Shown: positions 23,191 through 34,400 of the stretch, one piece after another
How the letters are laid out: the number at the start of each line of letters is the position of its first letter
Numbering within the stretch: position 1 is the stretch's first letter
Source: Pogonophryne albipinna
Taxonomy: Eukaryota; Chordata; Actinopteri; Perciformes; Artedidraconidae
Reading direction: 5' to 3'
Assembly: GCA_028583405.1 (NCBI GenBank)
Contig: CM053249.1
Coordinates: 34,477,586-34,541,585 of the forward strand
Length of the DNA: 64,000 bases
The notes under the pieces: generated by a model
Told to the model about the DNA's origin: nothing
Database searches by the model: none
What the model saw: the letters and a program-made list of their open reading frames with translations, nothing else
Made by a program: the position numbers and the translations under genes

Positions 23191-24156
23191 TAGAGATCCT
23201 GTATGATGAAAACCCTATTGTCTGGGGTCATAGAATTATTGAAATTTTAGGTGAGTTTTCTTTAACATGTTGTTACTAGAAAAGTATAAAATAAAATGCG
23301 GTGTAGATTCTAATCAAATCTTTTTTTTGTGTGTCTCGGCTCAAGATACTCTGAGTCAAATAAGGCCATTAGTATTAGAAAGGATATACTATGTACTTGG
23401 AGCCTGCCTTAATTCACCCCCTACGGAAAGTGAGTATATTTAAACTAGTTGTATTTTATTTTGTAATCAAAATATGTTTTGTTTTTTATGTGCAAAGTAT
23501 CCAAATTAACGTGTTTTTTTACTCTTTTCTGTTGAAAAGGTGATGCCCCACGCATAGACCTTTCATCATTGTACCAAAACTTTCCAAATGTGGAGTCCAC
23601 CCTCAATCTGCCTCTTGAGACAACTGCAGACCCCTTAGGGACAACCGCCAGCCACTCTACCCTCCCCCTCGACTCAGTTAATCAGGCTGACTTGCCCCTT
23701 TTCAACGCCCTCCGGCAGCAGGTCATATCTGAAACCTTTATGCAGATTCCGCCAGAACTGCAGGCCGATTTTGACGCTTACAGTGCCTATCTGGACGACT
23801 TTGAGTTACACCCCGTTCCAGACACGCTCCTATCGGGTCAGACAGACCCAGTCCCTAGTCATCAGGTGGGGGGCGAACTATCAGCACAAACTCTACGTGA
23901 GATTCAGATCGATATTGTACTGCTGACAGATCCCCTCCTGACAGACCCCCTCCCGACGAGATATCACCCCGGTAAATGAGTTTTATGGTTATTTTATATG
24001 ATGTTTGCTGAATGAATAGTTGTTAAATGTATAAGCCTATGTTTTTTAAATACTTATCCTTCTTTTTTCTCTGTCTTTCTTCTGCATAGATCAACAAACC
24101 TATTATCAAGACGACCCCCACTGCTGCTACTGCCGACTTTATGGACACACTGAATA
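23191..24156 (+). CDS. Spliced left-arm Polinton gene, function unknown (5' end not fixed)
   Basis: Four exons with consistent splice sites and reading phase are visible: 23191-23250, 23346-23429, 23540-23971 and 24090-24156 (stop TAA at 24154-24156). Every junction has AG/GT consensus, and phase is kept across three introns of about 95-120 bp, which chance sequence would rarely do. The third exon is acidic and proline/leucine-rich. The short last exon ends in a cysteine cluster, PHCCYC. The first exon or start codon lies upstream of 23191. The position, between the TIR and PolB, is where early or accessory genes sit in adintovirus-like elements. I do not recognise the protein. It could regulate the host cell or early transcription, but that is inference from position only. 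Confidence 0.6.
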
Positions 24157-24266
24157 AGCTGGAGGGGGTCTCATGTAAATTGGTGCCGATGTAACCGAAT
24201 GGTATGTTTCTTCAGCTGTGACAAAATGTATTTTTGATTTTATTTGGTTTTCATAAACGGTCAAAC

Positions 24267-27200
24267 ATGGATGATTTAGCAGATAGAGAAATGTCTTTTC
24301 TGCAGTCTATAAATGACATAAATGAACTAAGCAGTGATGAGGAATTCGTGTATGGAGATATGTCATTTCCTCTGTGTTCGGATAATATCAGTGAGTTAAA
24401 TGACGAAGAAGCAGTTGCAAACGAACCTTCCACCTCATCACAAACAAACCCAAGCCCTCCATCAACCTTAGATAGTGCTTTGGAGTGGGTGTTAGACTGC
24501 TACCAAAACTCTGACACTTACCCCGGTCTCTGGCTTTTAAATCAGCTCGCAGACGGAGTACTCCATCTGAATGAAGTAAATAGCATAGCTTCAACCAATG
24601 TTGAATCGCCAGTTTCCATCGTGCAGAATGGTGGACATGCTAGGGACACCTCGAGTAACTCGGAATCACCAGTGTCCCCCGTGCGCAATGGCGGTAGCGC
24701 TGACCAAAATGACACCCCGAATGCTTCAGAATCACCAGGCCCCTCGCTACAGACTGGTGGAGGAGCTAATCAGAATGCTTCACCCTGTGTTTTGTCTCGA
24801 CCTGTATTCAATAACACAGAACTGCGTCAGTCTCTAGTCCTAACTCCTCCTAACGATGAGGCAGACTTTACAGCTTATTATGGGGTTCTGATGAACAATG
24901 TACATGATATGCTAAGGGATGCTTTGTCACGGGCAGATAGGGATGATATTGTTCAGATTGAGCTTCAGGGCGAGCAGCTGCAGGCTAATGTGTCAGCCAT
25001 TCTAAATGCCAATGGTGATAATCGGAATGATTTTGAGGACGCGCTATTCAATGCGGTGCAGTCAAATTTGGAGGTAATGGCAGACAGCAACCTTGAGTTA
25101 GTGGTGCAAATTGTACAATCCCCCCGTGGCGGTACCCGTGGCGGTGCTAAAAGATTGGCTAGTAAAATGTTGGACAATGAGATTGTTAAAAAGAAGAGGC
25201 GTTTTCTTTACGTTGGACAGAACCCGTCCAACCAGCTGTGTTTTGCTATTAATTTAGCACTGTTGTTGCATGACAACCTCACTGATAATGAAGGTTTGGA
25301 ACGTGGTAAAGAGATTCAGAGGGGGGTGGGTTTGACAGATCAGACAGCTGTGACATTCAACGACATTGAGAAATTCGAAGAGAGTTTAAAATGCAAGATT
25401 GTGGTATTTTACAGAGGCGATGAAGATCGTACTCACTGTAAATTCCAGACAGACGGTCCCAAACGAGACAAAACTGTGTTTTTGTTCCTCTTCCAAAACC
25501 ATTACTATGGGATTAAAAACTTGAAGGGGTTTTTAGGCTCTGCATTTGTCTGCGAACATTGTTACACAGGCCACAGCTCTCAATGGAGTCATTCCTGTAC
25601 TGGTCATTGTTATGCCTGCCTTGACCCCTCATGTACTCTGGATGAGTTTAAACCGTCAGTCTCGACATAAAAAACAGACACAGAGATCATCAGATATTGC
25701 CAGTAACTGCGATTTACACAAAAAGTGTGTAGATTGTCAACTTGCCTACTACACTCCCAAGAGTAGTGCAGATAAAACACACAAGTGTGTTGTGAAGAAA
25801 TGTAAGACATGCAGCGAAAAATTACCCTCTGCTTCTACAGCCGATGGTGAAAAACATCTGTGTTACATCGGAGCGTCCCGATTGTGCCCTGCAGTTTCTG
25901 GCCCACTTTAGGCGCCCAAAGTTCAAAAATGCAACCTTCATCGCTCACAATGCTAAGGGTTTTGACAGCTATCTCATTATCAACGCAATGATCGAGCAAC
26001 GGCTAAAACCCTCTTTGATAATGCAGGGGAGTAAAGTGATCTCTTTTACTGACAAGGATTTCGGGCAAAAGTACATAGACTCACTGTCTTATCTCTCTAT
26101 GCGTTTAGCAGCAATGCCAAAAGCTTTGGGATTTGAAGATAAAATCAAGGGGTACTTCCCTCACGGTTTCAGCTCTAAGGCCAATCTGAGTTATATTGGA
26201 CCTTACCCTCCAGCACACTGTTATGGGGTAGAACGCATGACAACTGATGAAAAGAGTGACTTTTTCACCTGGTATGAGACGGTACGCACGGGTACTTTTG
26301 ATTTTCGAAAGCAGGCATTGCTTTACTGTAAAAATGATGTGGACATTCTTGCCCAGGGGGCCATTTTATTTCGAAAAGGGTTTCTCGGAGAGACAGGAGT
26401 TGATCCTTTTAGTCGTGCGACCATAGCTTCTGCTTGTATGAAAGTTTTTACCACAAACTTTCTACAGCCCAAAACCCTGGCAATACCCCCACCCGACGAC
26501 TACCGCCGTGAAAACAAGACGTACTCAGACGCAGGTGTTCAATGGCTAGAGTGGATAGCCCAAATTGAAGGTGTATTTATTCAACATGCTTTGAATGAAG
26601 GAGAAAAACTAGTGGGACGTTTTGTTGTGGATGGTTTTGCTGAAGTAGCTGGGGCCAAGATTGTTTGGGAATTTCTTGGTTGCTTCTATCACGGATGTCC
26701 ATCTTGCTACAAGGGCCATGAGAAAAACCCCTTGACAGGTGACACATTTGAGCAGCTCCATGCTGCTAGTGAGGAAAAGCTGCATGAGCTACAGTCTGTT
26801 CACGGGGCCAAAGTGATCATCATGCGTGAGCATACATATGGGTGGAGATGAAAAAATCCAATCAAGATTTGCAGGTTTTCCTCAGGGAATACAAAGCGCC
26901 ACAACCACTGACCCCCCGCGATGCTCTATACGGGGGAAGGACATGTGCAGTGAAGTTGAGGAACACGGCAGCGGCAGATGAACTGGTTCATTATTGTGAT
27001 TTCACCTCACTCTACCCTTTTGTAAACTGTACAGGCCTATATCCACTTGGACACCCCCAGATCATATTCAGAGATTTCAAAGACCTCACAGTTATTTTTG
27101 GGTTAATCAGAGCCACAGTAGACCCTTCCCGGGGTCTTTACTTTCCAGTCCTGCCCTACCGAACTGCAGCGGGTAAGCTAGTGTTCACCCTCTGCCGTAC

Positions 27201-28257
27201 ATGCGCTGAGCTTAACAACCAACAGGGGCCCTGCACGCATAGCAAAGAGGAAAGAGCATTAACAGGAGTTTGGGTGACCACAGAATTGACCAAAGCCCTG
27301 GACATGGGGTACAAGATGACTCAGATCACAGAGGTGTGGCATTTTGAGAAGAAAAGTGACAGCATTTTTGTAGACTATATACACACATTTTTGAAGGGTA
27401 AACAAGAAGCATCAGGTTACCCTTCAGAGGCCACAGATGATGAGAGCAGACAAAAGTATGTGGCAGACTATCATGCTAAGCAGGGTATCTTGCTGGATGC
27501 AGATAAAATCAAATCAAATCCAGCCAAAAGACAAGTGGCAAAACTATGTCTCAACAGTTTCTGGGGTAAATTTGCCCAGAGAAACAATCTGACTCAGACT
27601 AAGATTGTGACCAAAACAGAAGAATTTCTTAACCTCTTGTTTTCAGCTAAACATAAGGTTAAGTATTTCTCATTCCTCAACGACAGAACGACTCTTGTTC
27701 AGTGGTGTTACGGTGAAAAATGCTACTCTCCTCCCAACAAGGTAGATAACATATTCATTGCTGCATTTACCACTGCGTATGCCAGGCTGAAACTGTACAG
27801 TGAATTGGAGAAATTACAACACAGAGTCTTCTACTACGACACAGATAGTATCATCTATGTGACGAGACAGGGTGAGACTCCACTGCCCATGGGGGTTTAT
27901 CTGGGGGATCTTACAGATGAGCTGGGGGGTGACACGATTGAAGAGTTTGTTTCAGCAGGCCCTAAAAGTTATGCTTACCAGACCAAAAATCAGAAAAAGG
28001 TATTGATGCGTGTGAAAGGCATTACGCAAACGCACAAATGTTGTGAACGAGTGAACTTTGACAGTCTGGCAGATCTGGTGGAAGGCTACGTTCAAAACTC
28101 TGAGAGGGGGAGGGTAATTGAGGCCCCGCAACATAACATTGTACGGAATAAAAAGGGTTTCGTTTTGAGAAATGTGTCATTCACCAAAAAGTTCCGAGTT
28201 GTGTTTGATAAGAGACGTCTGCTAGACGGAGGAAATACTTTGCCTTTTGGGTATTGA
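24267..28257 (+). pseudogene. Protein-primed family B DNA polymerase of the Polinton, frameshifted
   Basis: Three separate reading frames make up the gene. 24267-25670 is the N-terminal region: an acidic, Ser/Pro-rich start, then a conserved RFLYVGQNPSNQLCF segment and a Cys/His-rich stretch. A short middle piece near 25680-25870 (KKCVDCQLAYYTPK) is in another frame. 25844-26851 is the exonuclease part with FIAHNAKGFDSYL (ExoII-like) and YCKNDVDIL (ExoIII-like). 26842-28257 is the polymerase with motif A DFTSLYP (about 26998), motif B KLCLNSFWGK (about 27541) and motif C YYDTDS (about 27833). The ATG at 24267 is chosen because upstream codons are non-ATG. The expected first exonuclease motif (D-x-E) is absent between the second and third pieces, consistent with a deletion. 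It would replicate the element from a protein primer, but is dead here. Confidence 0.88.
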
Positions 28258-28278
28258 GAGATAATAAGAAGAGACAAA

Positions 28279-28956
28279 ATGTTTTCACCCCGTCAAATTG
28301 ACTTTGAGCCCCGACTACGTGTTCCTTTTTCTTGTTTAGTAGTTGGCCCCAGTGGGTGTGGAAAAACTTTTTTTGTCAAGAATGTATTGCAAAATTGTAT
28401 TCATGTAATGGATGTACAGCCTCAAAATATTGTGTGGATTTATACTTCTTTCCAGCCCATGTATGCTGAACTGCAGGAAAAGAATAAAAATATAAATTTC
28501 ATCAAAGATTTGCCTGAATCATTTCAAGATGAATCTCTATTTCCTCCTGATCAAAGTCATTTGATTATATTGGATGATGTTATATTTCAGGCCTCGGAGC
28601 ATCCTGAAGTAGTCAGACTTTTCACCCAATACCGTCATCATAGAAATATGAGTGTTATGATGCTTACCCAAAATGTTTTTCATCAGGGTAAAAACAGTCG
28701 TACCATTAGTTTGAATACTAATCACATGGTCTTGTTTAAAAACCCCAGAGACAGATTACAAATGAACATACTGGCTCAACAAATACACCCTGGTAATAAA
28801 TCATTTTTCCTACAAAGTTTTGAAGACGCAACCACGGAACCTCACGGTTATTTAATCGTAGACATGACCCCTAGCTGTCCAGACATCTACAGACTTAGAT
28901 CGGGAGCACTACCTAATCAGTGGTTAGTTGTTTATGTACCAAAACCGAAAACTTGA
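28279..28956 (+). CDS. Genome-packaging ATPase (A32/FtsK-HerA type), intact frame
   Basis: A 225-residue P-loop ATPase. Walker A is GPSGCGKT at residues 23-30, Walker B is LIILDD at 95-100, and a sensor-like MLTQN follows near residue 147. In Polintons and related viruses this enzyme pumps DNA into the capsid, and with the capsid genes it indicates virion formation by ancestors of this copy. It starts 21 bp after the PolB stop and is followed within 7 bp by the next gene, an operon-like spacing typical of these elements. No lesion is visible, in contrast to its neighbours. Confidence 0.93.
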   Translation: MFSPRQIDFEPRLRVPFSCLVVGPSGCGKTFFVKNVLQNCIHVMDVQPQNIVWIYTSFQPMYAELQEKNKNINFIKDLPESFQDESLFPPDQSHLIILDDVIFQASEHPEVVRLFTQYRHHRNMSVMMLTQNVFHQGKNSRTISLNTNHMVLFKNPRDRLQMNILAQQIHPGNKSFFLQSFEDATTEPHGYLIVDMTPSCPDIYRLRSGALPNQWLVVYVPKPKT

Positions 28957-28962
28957 AACAGT

Positions 28963-29304
28963 ATGTCGGCGCGTTTAAAAAGAAACATGCCTCTGCTGAA
29001 GGCCTTGTGTAACGCCAAGCCGTCGAAGCGCAAGGATATTCTCAAGAACTGCTCCACGGATTTTCTTCAATCACTCTATGAGCTGTCTCTAAATCTTCTA
29101 AAGGGTAACATTCCACTATCAGGCGCTCAGTATAAGAAACTCAAGAAACAAAAGAACATTTTCAAACTCTTGGCCAGTAAAAATACCAACTTAAAAACTA
29201 AATTCACGGCCTTAAGAAAGCAATCTGGAGGTTTTCTTTTGCCTCTGCTTGGTGCGGTGATACCCATTTTAGGACAACTTTTAGGAGGGCTTACTCGATC
29301 ATGA
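28963..29304 (+). CDS. Small Polinton protein with hydrophobic C-terminus
   Basis: 113 residues. The first about 85 are very basic and helical (NAKPSKRKDIL, YKKLKKQKNIFK). The end, from about residue 90, is a glycine-rich hydrophobic segment (GGFLLPLLGAVIPILGQLLG) that could insert in or disturb a membrane. A protein of this size and layout recurs after the ATPase in fish Polintons and adintoviruses. A minor virion or membrane-active role is plausible but unproven. Its stop TGA overlaps the ATG of the next gene (ATGA at 29301-29304). Frame intact. Confidence 0.7.
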   Translation: MSARLKRNMPLLKALCNAKPSKRKDILKNCSTDFLQSLYELSLNLLKGNIPLSGAQYKKLKKQKNIFKLLASKNTNLKTKFTALRKQSGGFLLPLLGAVIPILGQLLGGLTRS

Positions 29305-29704
29305 GTCAAAAGATGTTTTTGTTATCACCTCACCAGTTTAATCAGCTCAATCAGACGGGTGTAACTAACCCCCATAGTAAGGAAACAATGAGACGCACTG
29401 CCGAAGATGTTCTGGATGAAAAAATGAGAGCAGTGCTAAACGAAACAGGAATACCCCTTATGAAAAAATAAGAAAATACAACACCTTGCTACAGAGATAT
29501 CTCACCTTACTCAAACAAGACGGGGAGGAGGAGCGACCTATTACTTTAACTCTACCTGAAGACACGGGGCTGGCAAAAGGAGAAGAAAAGGATGGCATAT
29601 CCGTTGATAAAATAAAAAACGAGGTACTTCAAAACCTCCCTACGCGTTACCGTAAGAATGCCGAGTACATTATGAGTAAATTAATCACGAGTACAGATGG
29701 ATGG
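29301..29704 (+). pseudogene. Conserved Polinton late gene of unknown role, 5' part
   Basis: It starts at the ATG overlapping the previous stop and runs MSQKMFLLSPHQFNQLNQ through a DVLDEKMRAVLNE segment. It shifts frame in the run of C residues near 29455-29460, and continues with LLQRYLTLLKQ and NLPTRYRKNAEYIMSKL. This pattern (initial disordered part, the LLQRYL helix, then a compact domain) is a recurrent Polinton/adintovirus protein whose function is not established. The coding sequence is cut at 29704 by the endogenous retrovirus, and its remainder lies at 39691-40026. Confidence 0.7.
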
Positions 29705-30490
29705 TGTTAACCGTGATCGTTTTTCTCGCGTCCAGGAGAGAAGCTTAAAAGGAGACTAAATGGAGTCTCTGAGATGGGGTCAAATTGGTACTTTAATTAA
29801 AAATAAAGGCGCGGTTATGTTACAAACAGAATATGTGTTCGACAGAAAGAGCAGTTCTGTCTCTGGGGCCTCGCATGTGAAGAAAAAGGGCCCACTCCTC
29901 AGGTCCCGCTGTTTATATATCCTCTGATGGCTCCTCCCAGCGGGCCGGCGCGCCACGTCTTAATGTCCGTTGTTTCGCATATCAGAGGATACAGACATTG
30001 TACATTCAATATATATCTAAACACGGCTCTTCTCTTCCTTAACTCTTTCATGACTTTTCATTTAACGCATTCTAAACGCTGTAATCAATACTCCAAAATA
30101 TACAGGAAATACTTCACAGCTGGGGTTTCTGGTCGTTCCGGAAGTTGTCACATGCTACTCACATCTGTAAACAATAACGTACTCAAATAAACTGTACCTT
30201 CATTTAATATTCAACAACAATAATAATAATATCTCGACGTCTATAGTTGTAGTGTTGAAATCAGTAGGTTTCGGTGTGCAACATCATATCGCTGCTAAAT
30301 TCACCTCTATAGTAAATGGTATATTAGCCTCATGCTAAATGCTAACCGGAGATGAAGGATTTTCAGAATAAAAGCTTAACAATTGGTTGTGCACAGGAAC
30401 TTCTGGTTTTTCAGTATAAAACAGCTTTTAAACTGACGGTATGTTTTATGGTTCATTATGTTATCAAAACATTGATTTTAATTTCTAACA
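29705..30490 (-). repeat. ERV 3' LTR (left copy)
   Basis: 786 bp, starting TGTTAACCGTG and ending TTTCTAACA on the plus strand. I count about seven substitutions and one 5-bp indel against the right LTR, roughly 1% divergence, so the insertion is recent. The short frames inside it are not genes. Confidence 0.93.
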
Positions 30491-30500
30491 GTCCCTCCTT
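30491..30500 (-). other. ERV polypurine tract
   Basis: On the minus strand AAGGAGGGAC immediately precedes the 3' LTR. This is the expected RNase H-resistant primer for plus-strand DNA synthesis and it fixes the orientation of the provirus. Confidence 0.8.
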
Positions 30501-31139
30501 ACACACCTAAAAGGTGTGTATAATACTGAAATCAATGAGTTCTTCATCTGAACTCTACATAGTACATAACTCATATCAAAAATATACAATAAAAATGGAA
30601 TGTTTCGAATAGCCTCAACTTTACAAAAATACTTTGACTGTGTTCAAACATAAAAGCTTTCCCTTGTGCATAACTTCTAGTGTTAACATTCAATATGGTT
30701 CTTCAAAATAGCAGCAATGGCTTGGTATCAGAACATTTCTTCCTCCCTCCTTTCACAGAAACCGTTCTCATACCACGCTCAGTGTTAAGGCACTTGTTTT
30801 TACAAAGTGAAAAGAAACAACCCATTTTAAAATAGTAATGATTCTTAAATGCATGAAATCTATCATATAGAACAGTGAATAATAAAAATGAAATAAACTA
30901 TCTTGGAACAGTGTAATGTAATAATAAAAATACACTATCTTGGAATAGTATAGCTAAATTGAAAAATAAAAATACACTATCTTGGAATAGTATAAGTAAA
31001 TTGAAATGGATTCACTCCATTTTTGCATTTTATTTTGCTCACTTCTTCACATGATTTCATTTAAAGAATCACATCGGCTGGACATTCATTGAACAATCTC
31101 ATCTCTGAACATCCATATCATTTAAACTCATTCAAACTA

Positions 31140-33956
31140 ACTCATCATTTTCATCAACATCTGTATATGGGGGTGGATCGTCCTGTTCTTCTAGCATTTG
31201 TAACTGTCTCCTCATGAGAAATGTACCCTCCCTCCTTTCATACCATTTAAGGTATGAAAGTAATATGTTCTCGAGAAGAGGCCGTTGTGATCAATGGGTA
31301 TTTTAGGACATGGAATTAATGCAACATCTAGGCCTCCCCTGGGCGCCCCTATGCTATCCTTGTACCCTGGAGCCTAAACTCCCCCTGGGACTGGTCTCTT
31401 AGCCCTACTGGCTTTGGGGTGTTTCGCCATGTTGTTTAAAAACATCCCTGGCTGTGCTAGTGCACAGGTCCCAGCCCAATCCTGTGGCAAGACTGAGTAC
31501 AAGGTTTTAGTTCCACGATACCACCAAACATCTACTCTGGGGTACGGCACTTTAGACAGTCATTTCTGGGAGAAGATTTTGGTCAATTACAACAGTTGTA
31601 GAATTTCATCACTTAAAAGTTCCTACTTCGTGGCTTTGGGTGGTCTGTTCTAATACAGTGAAAAAGTCCCTGAAATGGTGTGAAAACTGGTGTAATATCA
31701 ATAACGCATTACACTAATTTATTTTCAATTCTGGTCTACTTAAATAACTATGCTGAGCCCTTTTAACAGTGTGTGGAACCTTGGGTGCCCGAGCATGTGA
31801 TAATTACTCCCTCCTTTAACAAGGACTTTAAAAACTGAAGTAATTTCATTAATGGTTTGTAGTTCAATTCAGGAATTTTCACTCTTGGCAGATATGTTTC
31901 TCCTTTTAAATAACATCTCTAAATGTCAGGTCATCTGGCTAAATGGACGAGCATTAGGAGGTGGTGGCACTTGTCTTTTAAAACTCATACTCTGGTGCTG
32001 TGCGCTCCCTCTGAAGCTGCAAGTAAGATTTAAAACATCTGCAGGGTGGGTTGAGCGACCCCTTCTCCCTGAACGATATTGGTTGTCGAAAATATGCACC
32101 ATTAAAATGAGTGATCCAAGGCCCCGCATGTATTACTCCCAATTATACTAGTTTTTCAAAATTAAAATGTTCAATCGCTCTTTGCCTCGTGTCTTTTTAA
32201 AACTCTACATCTTGGACGACAAACAAATGTTGTTTCCACCTTAACAGTTCTCCTATGGTAATAACCATGCTAGATTGGAATACTTTCTTTGGCTTGGTTC
32301 TAGCTCTACCTTTAACATTTTCCATTCAAATAAAGATTTGCCTGCTATCTATATTGTAACAAATCTTCCCCAAATTCTCACATGAATAAGAATCTCTATA
32401 AGAATAATTTGTTTATATGATGAAAAGATTGAATAATATGTTCTACCCTCAGTGTGTTTTTAGGATTATTTTCTAATAAGTGTGTTTATGTGTAAACTCA
32501 CTCACTCCCGTGTTCCTTCTCTCCCCTCTGGTTGTCAAGCCACGACCCCCTCACGTTCTGCTGGACCACGCGAACTCCTCTGGTTCCGTCCTCTCCTCCG
32601 TCCTGTCTTCTCCTCAGTCCATCCGCTCTTAGATCCTCCCGCTGTAACTCTTTTCAGTGGCCCAACTGCTTTGCATTTCATCTCCTCCTTTTCAGTCTCT
32701 ACGCTGTTGCATGGAGGGCGTATTCCGCTCTCATGTCCCACACTCTGCTCTTGTGCCAAATCTCGTGGCTCAGGCTGGAACTTCATGTCCTGTATGAGGA
32801 ACCGATGAGAGTTTGCCTCTTTGTCAGCATGCTGGTTTGGTTCTGGATGCCTCAGGTGGAGATGGTTCTGGATGCCTCAGGTCGTTGTTGGTTCAGCTCG
32901 GGTTCTCTGTCTTTTCGATGGAGGAGGAGGAGTCTCCTGTGGTGAGGTCATTTGTCTGATGATGGGGTCGTAGCGTTCTGACAGGCAGAGAGAGAGAGAG
33001 AGAGAGATCTCGGGACGCATTACCTATAGCTAATTCTAACACACTGAGGTTAAATATATCCAATCCTTTCCACGCTATTTTCCTAATCTTACTATCTGTC
33101 TTAGATGTTAAATGTCATCTAAACCCAATTAATGTCTACTAATGGTTGTGCCATATCCCTAAACATTGTTTCCACCAACTGTAACATGGCTACTCCAAAT
33201 AACTCTTTCAGGAAACCATTTTCTTCTATAAATTAAAAAATACCTACATGTTTCAAGCACCACGTATTTCACACACTATAAAAGAACGTCCCCATATTTT
33301 CTCCATCACTCTAAATCTCACTGTTATTTAGAACATAAGTAACTTCTGTGACTGGACATATCTGCAATGTCGCCACAATCTGCTGGGGAATTTTGTTCAT
33401 AGAGTTTGTACGTACAAAGCTGTACTTGTGGGTTAGTAGCCTGTTTCTACTGGAATCATTTTCAATAATTGTGCTCAGGTCACCGGTCGGTTGTCCATAA
33501 ACTTAACGGGGGGTGTTTCTGGTACAGTCTAAAACATGGATCCAGTGTATTTGGAGATTCCCCTAATCTGTAAATCCCCATCACTGATTATCCCGATCAC
33601 TTAAACCCATCTCATCATTTGATACAAGAACTGCATATATGGGGGTGAATCATCTTGATTGTAACCGCCTCACCTTTGGGAACGAGTATTTCTAACTCCT
33701 CCTCTTGTTGCTCAGCTGATCTTTTGGCTCTGGGGATAAGTGAAAGTCTCTGAAACACAGCTGGAGTTTTGTTAGTGATGTGGGCATTCTCTATGAGTGG
33801 ACTAATGGATCCATGTCTTACTTGATATTGTACTCCCCATCCAAACAGAAAGGTGCCAAGTGTAATGAGCACAATCAACAATGCTATTCTGACTCTTATC
33901 CCTAGGGGACCCCACAATTGCTTTGGCTTTGTTCTTGACATCTCTATTTTCTCCAT
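31140..33956 (-). pseudogene. ERV envelope gene, decayed
   Basis: The best-preserved part is the amino end (frame 33615-33956): a basic start, then one strong hydrophobic segment (IALLIVLITLGTFLFGW) that is a signal/membrane anchor, then a RAKR processing-like site. Further along on the minus strand are scattered recognisable pieces, including a WWYRG...LP.DW.GTCAL surface-subunit pattern near 31.43-31.56 kb with a following RAKR furin-type site. A cytoplasmic tail with a PPPY late-domain-like motif lies near 31.16 kb. Stops and frameshifts separate these pieces. In a functional virus the protein would mediate receptor binding and fusion; this copy does not encode one. Confidence 0.6.
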
Positions 33957-34249
33957 GGTTGTGTCAGTTACAGAATTTAAATAATGAGTACTATAATAAC
34001 GTATACAAAAATTGGACTCTTTTTCAGATGTAAAACAAAAAATAGGTTTTCACTTTAGTGTACAATCTATAAAAATCTATAGACAATTCGTCTTTTGAGC
34101 TGTTTCTATCTTTATCTTATTTATATTTATTGTTTTGTTCCAGCTCTGCCAAATCAGTCCTAACTCCCAATAATGTTCTGGAAGTTGCCAGTGAAGGGTG
34201 ACAATGTGTGAGGTGGTGTCAATTTACTCCTTTTTCTTTACTTTTAAAC

Positions 34250-34400
34250 CGGAGCGCGTGTGAAGTTCATTACAACTTCTCACTGTTCCGTCCACCGGGG
34301 ATCAGCTCACTGTCTTTTGTGAACTTTCACCCTCACCCAATCACCTGGCCGAACAGGAGTCTCTTCTGGTGTCTCGTCTGGTATCTCTGTAGCTTTCCTA
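34250..34400 (-). pseudogene. ERV integrase C-terminal scrap
   Basis: The minus strand encodes PGDWVRVKVHKRQ, the usual start of the integrase C-terminal SH3-like domain, followed by stops. It is the only clear remnant of pol; no RT YxDD motif was found between it and gag. Confidence 0.6.
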
